Assembly: GCA_002709305.1 (NCBI GenBank)
Contig: PAQM01000027.1
Location: 62,001-126,000 of the forward strand
DNA from: Crocinitomicaceae bacterium
GTDB lineage: Bacteria; Bacteroidota; Bacteroidia; Flavobacteriales_D; Crocinitomicaceae
Direction: 5' to 3'
DNA length: 64,000 bases
The translations under genes were made by a program, and so were the position numbers. Positions 56,055-64,000 of the stretch are shown piece by piece (position 1 is the stretch's first letter; each line of letters begins with the position of its first letter). Under the pieces are notes generated by a model. It was not told where the DNA came from, did not search any database, and saw only the letters and a program-made list of their open reading frames with translations.

Positions 56055-57921
56055 AAATCGAAAATATGTTCTAATTTCTATTTTGATTCTTATTGGGGTC
56101 ATATATATTCTGAAGTTGTTTTATATGCAAGTTATAGATGAAAGATGGAAGTTAAGGGCTCAACAAATTGCAGAAAAAAAGAGAGAGATTATTCCTCCAA
56201 GAGCAGTAGTCTATGATCGAAATGGCAACAAAGTTATCTCTAACAAAACATATTATAACTTAATGATGGTAGAAAATAATATTAAAAGTTTAGACACCAA
56301 TGCTTTTGCTAAATTAATCGGGCGATCTGTTCAAGAAGTAAAAGAACGTTTTATATCTATTGTTAAGGGAGAAGGAAAATATACTAACAAACACACTGGT
56401 AAGACAACCTCTAACTATCAAAAAATAAGAGCCTATCCATTCCTAAAAGAACTAACTTCAGAGGAAATATCTAAAATTGCTCCTCACCTATGGAAGTATC
56501 CTGGTTTCTATGAAGAAGTTTCTAGCATGAGGCACTACCCTTATTCAAACGGTGCAAATATCTTAGGTTATTTATCAGAGGTTAATCAAAAAGAAATTGA
56601 TGCTGACCATTTTTACAAGCCAGGGAGCAGAATAGGTAGATCGGGTATTGAAAAATATTATGAGAAGGTATTTAGGGGAAGAAAAGGCATAAAATACATT
56701 GTCACATCAGCATTAAATAATACCGTTGGATCATTTGAAAATGGTAAATATGATACTATTGCCGAACAAGCTGACCCTATATATTTAGGGCTTGATGCTG
56801 ACCTTCAAGCTTATGGGGAGATGATCCTCAAAAATAAGAAAGGTTGTATTGTCGCTATTGAACCTAGCACTGGTGAGATTTTAGCTCTAGTTTCTTCACC
56901 AAGTTATGATCCAAACCTTCTTATAGGTAATCGTAAAATAGTTGAAAATTATCCCGCTCTAATAAAAAATAAAGACAAACCATTATTCCCAAGACCATTA
57001 GCTTCAGAGTATATGCCTGGATCAATACTAAAACTGATTCAGTCATTAATTGGCATGCAAGAAGGTGTAATCTCAAAAAACTCAAGTTTTAAGTGTACAA
57101 AAATTATTGGTTGCCATAAGCATCCAACAGCAAGGAATATTGCAGAAGCAATACAGGTATCTTGTAACCCCTATTATATTGCCGCTGTAAAAAGAATCAT
57201 TCAACAAGGGAAGGAAAGAAATCATTTTAAAGACTCAGAAATTGGGCTAAATATATGGGCTAAATATATGAATAGCTTTGGCTTAGGAGTTCGTCTTGAT
57301 ACTGATCTTATTGGAATCAGGCCTGGAGTAATTCCTAATTCTAAATACTATGACAAGTGGTATGGTCACAATAGATGGAAATTTTCAACAATACGATCTA
57401 TCTCCATTGGTCAAGGTGAGACACAACTTACACCTTTGCAACTAGCCAATATAGCGGTAATTATTGCTAATCAAGGATGGTACTACACCCCTCATATTGT
57501 AAAGTCTATTGGAGACGAAGGTCCCTTAAAAAAGTTCCTCAAAAAAAAGAACACAATGGTAGATGAAATTCATTTTGAACCCGTGATTGAGGGTATGAGA
57601 CGTTGTGTAAATGAGCCAGGAGGGACTGCACGACTAGCAAAAATTGATGGTATTACAGTCTGCGGAAAAACAGGTACTATCGAAAACTATAAAGGTAAGA
57701 TAAAACAACCAAATCACTCTGCATTTATTGCCTTTGCCCCACAAAAAGAACCAAAAATTGCTGTCTCAGTTTTTGTTGAAAATGCAGGAGCGAGTGGAGG
57801 TGTATGGGCTGCTCCAATAGCTAGCTTAGTGATTGAGAGATATTTATTAAAAAAAATAATAAGTTTAGATAAAGAAGAAAAGATTTTAACTGCTAAATTC
57901 CCCACACCAAAAAAACAATGA
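56044..57921 (+). CDS. mrdA: penicillin-binding protein 2 (elongation transpeptidase)
   Basis: A class B PBP that cross-links peptidoglycan during elongation. The 625-residue protein has one N-terminal membrane segment (YVLISILILIGVIYILKLFY), a dimerisation/pedestal region (IPPRAVVYDRNGNKVISNKTYYNLM; PGSRIGRSGIEKYYEKVFRG) and the transpeptidase domain with Ser327 in PGSILK, the SCN motif (QVSCNPYYIAA) and CGKTGTIEN. No residue is missing. It overlaps mreD by 11 bp and rodA by 4 bp. Confidence 0.96.
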   Translation: MKFENRKYVLISILILIGVIYILKLFYMQVIDERWKLRAQQIAEKKREIIPPRAVVYDRNGNKVISNKTYYNLMMVENNIKSLDTNAFAKLIGRSVQEVKERFISIVKGEGKYTNKHTGKTTSNYQKIRAYPFLKELTSEEISKIAPHLWKYPGFYEEVSSMRHYPYSNGANILGYLSEVNQKEIDADHFYKPGSRIGRSGIEKYYEKVFRGRKGIKYIVTSALNNTVGSFENGKYDTIAEQADPIYLGLDADLQAYGEMILKNKKGCIVAIEPSTGEILALVSSPSYDPNLLIGNRKIVENYPALIKNKDKPLFPRPLASEYMPGSILKLIQSLIGMQEGVISKNSSFKCTKIIGCHKHPTARNIAEAIQVSCNPYYIAAVKRIIQQGKERNHFKDSEIGLNIWAKYMNSFGLGVRLDTDLIGIRPGVIPNSKYYDKWYGHNRWKFSTIRSISIGQGETQLTPLQLANIAVIIANQGWYYTPHIVKSIGDEGPLKKFLKKKNTMVDEIHFEPVIEGMRRCVNEPGGTARLAKIDGITVCGKTGTIENYKGKIKQPNHSAFIAFAPQKEPKIAVSVFVENAGASGGVWAAPIASLVIERYLLKKIISLDKEEKILTAKFPTPKKQ

Positions 57922-59321
57922 GAAAAAATCAACCTTTAGCAGCTAATTTTGATTGGATATTACTATTTATGTATGTAGCAATTTTATTTATTGGGATTTC
58001 TACTATATATTCTGTCGCATATAACCCTAATCACCCTAATATTTTTGATTTTTCACAAAAGTATGGTAAACAAATATTATGGATTGGCATCTCCCTTTTC
58101 TTAGGTCTCTGTGTTTTTCTTATTGATTCTGATATCTATAGAAAATTTGCTTTACCTATTTATTCTTTTGTCATTTTTCTATTAATTATTGTTCTTTTAA
58201 TGCCTCCTATAAATGGAGCTAGAGCATGGTTAAGCATTGGCTCTATGGGTATACAGCCTGCTGAATTTGCGAAAATTGGCACAGCTATTATTCTTGCTAA
58301 ATATTTAAGTCTTGTTAACCTAAATCAACAAAATAAAAAAATCATTTTAATTTCAAATGCCATTATTTTATTTCCAATGGCTTTAATAATTCTACAACCA
58401 GATGCTGGTACTTTTATTGTTTTTACATCATTCTTATTTGTATTGTATAGAGAGGGGGTCTCTTATGACCCTATAATACTATCTATATTAAAAATATTAC
58501 CGTTTAGATCGCTTCATTATAAGCGAACATGGTTAGGCACACATTTTATTCCAATATTATTTATTGTAATTTTCTTAAGCATAACAACCCTTCTTGTAAG
58601 CAACGAAAATATCGTATTAAATTTTAACAAAAAAAAAGAAATCTCTGGATATTGGGGTATGTTTTTTTTTCTTACCGTTTTTTGTTTAATCGCTTATTTC
58701 TTTCTCCGTTACTTGTTCCCAAAACGTGAAAGAAAAAGAGCACTCTCAATTTCAATAATAGGTTTTTTTCTAGCTCTAAGTATATCTTCAACTGTTAATT
58801 ATACTTTTCAAAAGTTGCCTGACCACCAAAAAGAAAGAATAGAACTAGTGCTAGGCTTACGTGAAGATCCAGACGGCGATGATTATAATCGCAATCGAGC
58901 AATGGCCGCAGTTGGATCTGGAGGTTTCTTTGGTAGAGGATATAAAAACGCTATTGTATCTAGTGTAAAAACAAATCATGTTCCTGAAAGTGAAACTGAT
59001 TTTATCTTCTGTCCATTTGCAGAAGAATGGGGGTTTATAGGTTCTTTTTTCCTTGTTAGTCTATATATATTAATGATATTAAGGATTATATTTATTGCCG
59101 AGAGACAGAAGGCTGCTTTCAATAGAATATATGCGTATTCTGTTGCTATGATTCTATTCTATCACTTTACTATTAATATTGGTATGAATATTGAGTTCTC
59201 CCCTGTTATTGGGATCCCGCTTCCTTTTTTCAGCTACGGTGGGTCATCTATAATGTCATTCTCCATTATGATTTTTATTTTATTAAAACTTGATAGCCAA
59301 AGAAAAGATGTGCTTAATTAA
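57918..59321 (+). CDS. rodA: peptidoglycan glycosyltransferase RodA
   Basis: RodA is a SEDS-family polymerase that works with PBP2. The 467-residue protein has about ten membrane spans with the SEDS motifs NGARAWLSIGSMGIQPAEFAKI, GSGGFFGRGYKNA, HVPESETDFIFCPFAEEWGF and GIPLPFFSYGGSSIM. It is longer than the roughly 370 residues of E. coli RodA because of a middle insertion with extra hydrophobic segments (about 190-300, WLGTHFIPILFIVIFLSITTLL). The 4-bp overlap with the PBP2 gene indicates coupled translation. Confidence 0.95.
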   Translation: MRKNQPLAANFDWILLFMYVAILFIGISTIYSVAYNPNHPNIFDFSQKYGKQILWIGISLFLGLCVFLIDSDIYRKFALPIYSFVIFLLIIVLLMPPINGARAWLSIGSMGIQPAEFAKIGTAIILAKYLSLVNLNQQNKKIILISNAIILFPMALIILQPDAGTFIVFTSFLFVLYREGVSYDPIILSILKILPFRSLHYKRTWLGTHFIPILFIVIFLSITTLLVSNENIVLNFNKKKEISGYWGMFFFLTVFCLIAYFFLRYLFPKRERKRALSISIIGFFLALSISSTVNYTFQKLPDHQKERIELVLGLREDPDGDDYNRNRAMAAVGSGGFFGRGYKNAIVSSVKTNHVPESETDFIFCPFAEEWGFIGSFFLVSLYILMILRIIFIAERQKAAFNRIYAYSVAMILFYHFTINIGMNIEFSPVIGIPLPFFSYGGSSIMSFSIMIFILLKLDSQRKDVLN

Positions 59322-59402
59322 ACAACTTTACACTAATGGTTTTTATTTGTCTAGAGCGGAAATGGTTGCTTTTTTTTATTTTTACATTATCATTAAATGA
59401 TT

Positions 59403-61889
59403 ATGACAAAAAAAAATCATACAAAAACCCACTTTAGTAAAAAAATATCAAAAATACTTACTATTTCAATTTGGTGTTTTTCATTATCTCCTATTTTTCT
59501 TTTAGCGTTTCTTTTCTTAAAACAACCAGAAGATGAATTGCCATCTATAGAGATGTTAGAAAATCCTCCAGAAATGCTAGCATCAGTTGTTTTAGCTGAT
59601 GATGGAAATAGTGAGTTGGGGCGATACTGGCATATAAATCGTACTAATATAAAGTACAAAGATATTTCCCCATATATTTTTGATGCCTTAATATCAACAG
59701 AAGATGAGCGATATTTAGAACATCCCGGAATAGACTTAAAAGCAGTAGCTAGAGCTGCTATAAATGCTGGTGGAGCTGGTGGGGCATCAACAATATCACA
59801 ACAATTAGCTAAATTAATTTTTACTCTACAAGAAAGGTCTCTTAAAAAAAAGTTAAGAGCAGAAGGGAAGACAGAGTCCACACCGCAGAATAAAATGAGT
59901 ATAATACAAAAAAGAATTAACGAAAAAATAAAGGAGAATATAATAGCCATTAGACTTGAGTCAAAATATACGAAAGAAGAGATTATGACAATGTATTTGA
60001 ACCAATTTGATTTCTTGTATAATGCCGTTGGTATCGAAAATGCATCAAAAGTATATTTTAATAAAAAACCTATTAATCTATCGAAAAGTGAAGCAGCAAT
60101 GCTTGTTGGTATGTGTAAAAATCCTAGCTTATACAACCCCTATACATATCAAATTAAAGATTATCGTTCTAGGGCAGCAAAAAGACACAACATTCCTTTA
60201 TCAGAAGTAAAAAAAACTCAAATACAAGAACTAAAAACTGAAGATAGCATTCGCGCAATTCAAAGAAGAAATCAAGTTTTATTCCAATGGAAAAGAAATA
60301 CTTTAAACTCTAACCAGGCATTAAAGCATCTTCTTTCTCAAAAAGAATATGATTCATTAAAAATTCTACCTATTCATACTAATTACCAAGTAGTGGATCA
60401 CAAAGAAGGATTAGCACCTCACTTTAGAGAGTCTTTAAGAGCAGAACTCAAAATTCTTTTTAATAAAAAGGACGAGAATGGTTCGTTAATTTATAAAAAT
60501 GAAAACGGAGAAGCTTATAATTTATACAAAGATGGACTGAAAATATACACAACAATCAATGTAGAAATGCAAAAATATGCTGAAGAAGCATTAAAAAAAC
60601 ATTTAAAAGAAGATCTACAACCTGAGTTTGATAAAAACAATCGCAATCTTAGGAACTTTCCTTTTACAAATCAAATTTCTAATAATGTCGCTGAAAAGCT
60701 TATGAATTCTGGCAGGAAGAATTCTGAACGTTACCGATCTTTAAAACTTCAAGGATTATCAGAAAATAGTATTAGAAAAAACTTTGATTTAAAAGTCCCT
60801 ATGAAAATCTTTTCATGGAATGGTGATATTGATACAATCATGACACCGAATGATTCTATCAAATATTATAAAAGTATTTTAAGAGCTGGTCTTATTTCTA
60901 TTGAACCAACGACGGGTTTTGTAAAGGCATGGGTAGGTGGAACAGACTTTAAACACTTTGCTTATGATCATGTAAGGCAAGGAACTAGACAAGTAGGGTC
61001 AACTATAAAACCATTTGTATATGCTACTGCTATAACTATGGGAGTAGTTAATCCTTGTACAACATTCCCTTATGGTTCTTCAGCTTGCATTGACGTATTT
61101 GAAGGTGACAGGATAACCAAACAGTGGTGCCCAAAAGGAACACTTACACCTAAATCTAAGATAGACCCTTCCGTATCTTGGTGTTTGTCAAATTCAAATA
61201 ATCCTGGAACAGTATTGGTGATGTCTAAAATGGGCGGGCAAGCTGGACCAAAAAACATTTCTAAACTTTTAAAAAATTTAGAAATAAATTTAAGACCTGA
61301 AGACGAAGTGCCTTCCATGTGTCTAGGAGTTATGGACCTTTCTCTTTTTAAAATGACAGGAGCACAAGCAATGTTTGTAAATAATGGCATTTATGTTCGC
61401 CCTTCAACAATTTTAAGAATTGAAGACAGAAATGGAAATGTAATATACAACTCTAAACCATACACAAAAGAAGTATTAAACTCCAATGACGCATACGTAA
61501 CATTAAATATGATGAAAGGTGTTGTTCAGGCAGGGACAGCTTCTAGCCTTAGAGGAGGAAAGAAATGGGGAGGTATTACAAACCCTACAGCAGGAAAGAC
61601 TGGAACGACACAAAACAACTCTGATGGATGGTTTTTTGGACTTACCCCCGACCTTGTAACTGGTGTTTGGGTCGGTGCTGAAGATAGAGCTGTTAGATTT
61701 AAATCTATGGTTTGGGGTCAAGGGGCTAGAATGGCTTTACCTATTTATGGATACTATATGCAAAAAATATATAATAACCCTAAAATCAAGATTTCTACAC
61801 AAGATTTTAAACCCCCGATTGACTTTGATCAAAGCAAGTATTATTGTGATGATCTTGACAATAATACTAATGAACAAATAACTTTTTAA
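59403..61889 (+). CDS. penicillin-binding protein 1A (bifunctional transglycosylase/transpeptidase)
   Basis: A class A PBP that both polymerises glycan and cross-links it. The track ATG (59397) adds two residues; 59403 (MTKKNHTKTHF) is taken, though either may be used. One N-terminal membrane segment (ILTISIWCFSLSPIFLLAFLFL) precedes the GT51 domain (FDALISTEDERYLEHPGIDLKAVARA, GGASTISQQLAKLIF, NQFDFLYNAVGIENASKVYF). The transpeptidase domain has GSTIKPFVYA, SNSN and AGKTGTTQN. It lies 81 bp after rodA and 7 bp before scoA. Confidence 0.95.
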   Translation: MTKKNHTKTHFSKKISKILTISIWCFSLSPIFLLAFLFLKQPEDELPSIEMLENPPEMLASVVLADDGNSELGRYWHINRTNIKYKDISPYIFDALISTEDERYLEHPGIDLKAVARAAINAGGAGGASTISQQLAKLIFTLQERSLKKKLRAEGKTESTPQNKMSIIQKRINEKIKENIIAIRLESKYTKEEIMTMYLNQFDFLYNAVGIENASKVYFNKKPINLSKSEAAMLVGMCKNPSLYNPYTYQIKDYRSRAAKRHNIPLSEVKKTQIQELKTEDSIRAIQRRNQVLFQWKRNTLNSNQALKHLLSQKEYDSLKILPIHTNYQVVDHKEGLAPHFRESLRAELKILFNKKDENGSLIYKNENGEAYNLYKDGLKIYTTINVEMQKYAEEALKKHLKEDLQPEFDKNNRNLRNFPFTNQISNNVAEKLMNSGRKNSERYRSLKLQGLSENSIRKNFDLKVPMKIFSWNGDIDTIMTPNDSIKYYKSILRAGLISIEPTTGFVKAWVGGTDFKHFAYDHVRQGTRQVGSTIKPFVYATAITMGVVNPCTTFPYGSSACIDVFEGDRITKQWCPKGTLTPKSKIDPSVSWCLSNSNNPGTVLVMSKMGGQAGPKNISKLLKNLEINLRPEDEVPSMCLGVMDLSLFKMTGAQAMFVNNGIYVRPSTILRIEDRNGNVIYNSKPYTKEVLNSNDAYVTLNMMKGVVQAGTASSLRGGKKWGGITNPTAGKTGTTQNNSDGWFFGLTPDLVTGVWVGAEDRAVRFKSMVWGQGARMALPIYGYYMQKIYNNPKIKISTQDFKPPIDFDQSKYYCDDLDNNTNEQITF

Positions 61890-61896
61890 GTAAAAA

Positions 61897-62592
61897 ATGA
61901 ATAAAGTAATAAAAAACAAAGAGGAAGCTTTAATTGGTATCCAAGATAATATGACTATTATGCTTGGTGGTTTTGGTTTATGTGGAATACCTGAAAATTC
62001 GATTTCACAACTAGCTAAAATGGGTGTTACTGGCTTAACATGTATATCAAATAATGCTGGTGTCGATGATTTTGGTCTAGGGCTACTTCTACAAAGAAAA
62101 CAAATAAAAAAAATGATTTCTTCATATGTGGGAGAGAATGATGAGTTTGAACGACAAATGCTTTCTGGAGAACTTGAAGTTGACTTAATTCCTCAAGGTT
62201 CATTAGCAGAGAGATGTAGAGCCGGTGGAGCTGGGATACCTGCATTTTATACGCCAGCAGGATATGGTACTGAAATTTCAAGAAATAAAGAGGTCCGTGA
62301 ATATAATGGTAAACCACATATACTAGAAACAGCATTAACTGCTGACTTTGCAATTGTTAAAGCTTGGAAAGGTGACTCTTCTGGGAACTTAATATACAAG
62401 GCAACTGCTAGAAATTTCAATCCTATGATGGCAATGGCTGGAAAAATAACAATTGCAGAAGTAGAAGAACTCGTCCCTGCAGGAGAATTAAATCCAAATG
62501 AAATTCACACTCCAGGTATTTTTGTCCAGCGTATTTTTCAAGGAGAAAAATTCGAAAAGCGAATTGAACAACTCACAACAAGATCAAAATAA
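61897..62592 (+). CDS. scoA: 3-oxoacid CoA-transferase subunit A
   Basis: Subunit A of the succinyl-CoA:3-ketoacid CoA-transferase that activates acetoacetate for oxidation. The 231-residue protein shows [71 protein letters not shown] and [19 protein letters not shown]. It starts 7 bp after the PBP1A gene and is followed by subunit B after 22 bp. The short gap to the cell-wall gene is unusual for a metabolic pair. Confidence 0.96.
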   Translation: MNKVIKNKEEALIGIQDNMTIMLGGFGLCGIPENSISQLAKMGVTGLTCISNNAGVDDFGLGLLLQRKQIKKMISSYVGENDEFERQMLSGELEVDLIPQGSLAERCRAGGAGIPAFYTPAGYGTEISRNKEVREYNGKPHILETALTADFAIVKAWKGDSSGNLIYKATARNFNPMMAMAGKITIAEVEELVPAGELNPNEIHTPGIFVQRIFQGEKFEKRIEQLTTRSK

Positions 62593-62614
62593 TTTTAAAA
62601 TAGAAAAATAAAAA

Positions 62615-63271
62615 ATGAGTCTAGACAAAATAGGTATAGCAAAAAGAATAGCACAAGAACTACGTGATGGATGGTATGTGAATCTTGGGATTGGCATTCC
62701 AACATTAGTTGCAAATTACATCCCTCCTGGAATAGAGGTTGAATTTCAATCAGAGAATGGAATTCTCGGGATGGGCCCCTTTCCATTTGAAGGAGAAGAA
62801 GATGCTGATTTAATTAACGCTGGGAAGCAAACAATTACAGCTAGAGAAGGTGCTGTATATTTTGATTCTGCAACATCTTTTGCGATGATTCGTGGACAAC
62901 ATGTTCAGTTAACTGTCCTTGGAGCAATGGAAGTATCGCAAGACGGAGATATCGCTAATTGGAAGATTCCTGGTAAAATGGTGAAAGGTATGGGAGGGGC
63001 AATGGATTTAGTCGCCTCAGCTGATAATATTATCGTTGCGATGATGCACACTAATAAGGCTGGTATATCAAAACTCTTAAAAAAGTGTACGCTTCCGCTA
63101 ACTGGTGTTAATTGTGTTAAAAAAATTGTCACAAACCTAGCAGTAATTGACATAAAGGAAAATAAATTTCATCTTAAAGAAAGAGCTCCTGGGATCTCTG
63201 TTCAAGAAATTAAAAATGCAACTGCTGGTGAATTAATTATTCCTGAAACTGTCCCTGAAATGAACATCTAA
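62615..63271 (+). CDS. scoB: 3-oxoacid CoA-transferase subunit B
   Basis: Subunit B carries the catalytic glutamate of the CoA-transferase: Glu47 in VEFQSENGILGMGP. Other family features are GWYVNLGIGIPTLVANYIPPG, GAVYFDSATSFAMIRGQHVQLTVLGAMEVSQDGDIANW and MGGAMDLV. Length (218) and pairing with scoA are standard. The next gene is convergent, 36 bp away, with only a weak AT-rich inverted repeat between them. Confidence 0.96.
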   Translation: MSLDKIGIAKRIAQELRDGWYVNLGIGIPTLVANYIPPGIEVEFQSENGILGMGPFPFEGEEDADLINAGKQTITAREGAVYFDSATSFAMIRGQHVQLTVLGAMEVSQDGDIANWKIPGKMVKGMGGAMDLVASADNIIVAMMHTNKAGISKLLKKCTLPLTGVNCVKKIVTNLAVIDIKENKFHLKERAPGISVQEIKNATAGELIIPETVPEMNI

Positions 63272-63307
63272 TTTGAGCGTAATAAAATTATTTTTTAACT
63301 ACTCATT

Positions 63308-64000
63308 TTACTCCTTTAAATGCATCCGTATCATCGCATCTTTTTTCCCTTTTATATATACTTCCATTAAAAAAACTTTTTCTTGAACCTCTAGGATACG
63401 CGTCACCTTAAATTGATGTGCTCTTACACCGCCTATATCCTTCATGTCTGCAATAGTATGACGGCTAACCTCTCCATCACTATCAGTTAATTGGAATGCA
63501 GAGATAAATCCTCCCATACCATTTTTATGAGCTACTGGAACCTTATTTTCAGCTAAATTTTCATTCTTAGGATTATCTACAAATAAAATGTAGTGTGAAT
63601 CATCCCCCTTCATATAAGCAACTGACATTTGCCCTTCAAAAATTGGATTGATTTGAAACCCTGAAGCAACACCGGCTTGATTTTTTGGCAATTTTTTTGT
63701 CCAAACTTCCTCTCCTTCTTTATTCAATTTAGTTACAACAACATTACTGTAATGATAGACGGTTTGTTGAGATGTCATCCACATTTCATCTCTAACATAT
63801 TGTTGTTCACCTATGAAAATAATAGAACCATCTTCTTGAGAAAATACTTTTATCAACTTAAGATCTGATATTCCTGCTTTACCCCCCGACTCTCTTTTTT
63901 CCATTTTTTTAGCCTCACGATCTGTTAAATATTTCTTAATTATATCTATAGAGAAAGGTATATCACTTTTGCTAAGAATTTTTCCAGAATTATTCATTTT
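63308..64000 (-). CDS. unknown protein, C-terminal part (5' end off window)
   Basis: The frame is open to the right edge of the window (an in-frame ATG at 63997 is probably internal). The visible part of about 230 residues is soluble, beta-rich and resembles the end of a larger beta-propeller-like secreted protein (LKLIKVFSQEDGSIIFIGEQQYV; YSNVVVTKLNKEGEEVWTKKLPKNQ; KDIGGVRAHQFKVTRILEVQEKVFLMEVYIKGKKD). No family is recognised. Confidence 0.65.
   Translation of the reverse strand, partial: KMNNSGKILSKSDIPFSIDIIKKYLTDREAKKMEKRESGGKAGISDLKLIKVFSQEDGSIIFIGEQQYVRDEMWMTSQQTVYHYSNVVVTKLNKEGEEVWTKKLPKNQAGVASGFQINPIFEGQMSVAYMKGDDSHYILFVDNPKNENLAENKVPVAHKNGMGGFISAFQLTDSDGEVSRHTIADMKDIGGVRAHQFKVTRILEVQEKVFLMEVYIKGKKDAMIRMHLKE

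Noticed and set aside
59417-60136. 239-residue minus-strand ORF
   Set aside because: It lies wholly inside the PBP1A gene, opposite its membrane and transglycosylase regions, and shows no domain-like pattern of its own.
62027-62353. 108-residue minus-strand ORF
   Set aside because: Antisense to scoA, low-complexity His/Gln composition typical of a shadow frame.
1-64000. tRNA, rRNA, CRISPR arrays, insertion sequences or prophage genes
   Set aside because: No tRNA T-loop-like signatures, spaced direct repeats, transposase motifs or phage structural genes were seen while reading both strands; a tRNAscan or Rfam run would be the decisive check.

Overview
The window is an AT-rich, gene-dense piece of a Bacteroidota chromosome, most likely a marine or aquatic Flavobacteriales-type bacterium. 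The lineage call rests on a large 3'-truncated type IX secretion (T9SS) translocon gene, sprA; three proteins with T9SS-type C-termini (type A sorting tails or a CHU_C gliding-type domain); a carboxypeptidase-regulatory-domain TonB receptor; families typical of this phylum (DUF4271, DUF4286, DUF6029-like, Omp28); Bacteroidota-style -7 boxes (TAnnTTTG); and the absence of clear Shine-Dalgarno sequences. No tRNA, rRNA, CRISPR array, insertion sequence, prophage or plasmid signature was seen. No intergenic gap exceeds about 250 bp. Most of the window is ordinary core genome with several accessory membrane or surface cassettes.

Layout. 1-9.6 kb, minus strand: DUF4271 membrane protein, hemD, maeB, ruvA and sprA (running off the left edge). 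9.7-12.2 kb, plus: glutaryl-CoA dehydrogenase-like enzyme and a Cys/Met-metabolism PLP enzyme. 12.2-20.3 kb: ileS (minus) divergent from dxs plus an exported protein, then a phytoene-desaturase-like flavoprotein (minus). 20.4-21.5 kb: an SH3-type lipoprotein with a DDEY repeat overlapping an M15 peptidase. 21.5-25.8 kb, minus: recA, bcp, M1 aminopeptidase. 25.9 kb: biotin carrier protein. 26.4-29.6 kb, minus: a TlpA-like / DUF6029-like / Omp28 trio. 29.7-33 kb: two T9SS-linked proteins separated by a terminator. 33.1-41.5 kb: a long plus-strand run (rluF, YdeP-type molybdoenzyme, small membrane protein, ribE, CIA30 protein, DUF4190 protein, TonB receptor, membrane protein). 41.5-43.6 kb, minus: SPFH / membrane / zinc-ribbon cassette. 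43.9 kb: unknown membrane protein with a strong bidirectional terminator. 44.7-47.4 kb, minus: unknown exported protein, ispD, tiny membrane protein, rsmA, DUF4286. 47.6 kb: haem + copper-monooxygenase-fold + T9SS protein. 49.1-51.9 kb, minus: response regulator, dCMP deaminase, S41 protease. 52.0-63.3 kb, plus: purH, then mreB-mreC-mreD-mrdA-rodA-PBP1A followed immediately by scoA-scoB. The right edge holds a truncated unknown gene.

How it fits together. The elongasome cluster (MreBCD, PBP2, RodA, PBP1A) builds the lateral wall. dxs and ispD are two separated steps of the MEP isoprenoid route. SprA would export the sorting-tail proteins encoded in the same window. The best candidates for poorly described biology are the SPFH/zinc-ribbon cassette (reminiscent of the Bacillus ydjGHI group but without PspA), the thiol-redox/outer-membrane trio, and the surface-targeted haem-copper protein. 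Calls were made by reading translated sequence, without database searches.
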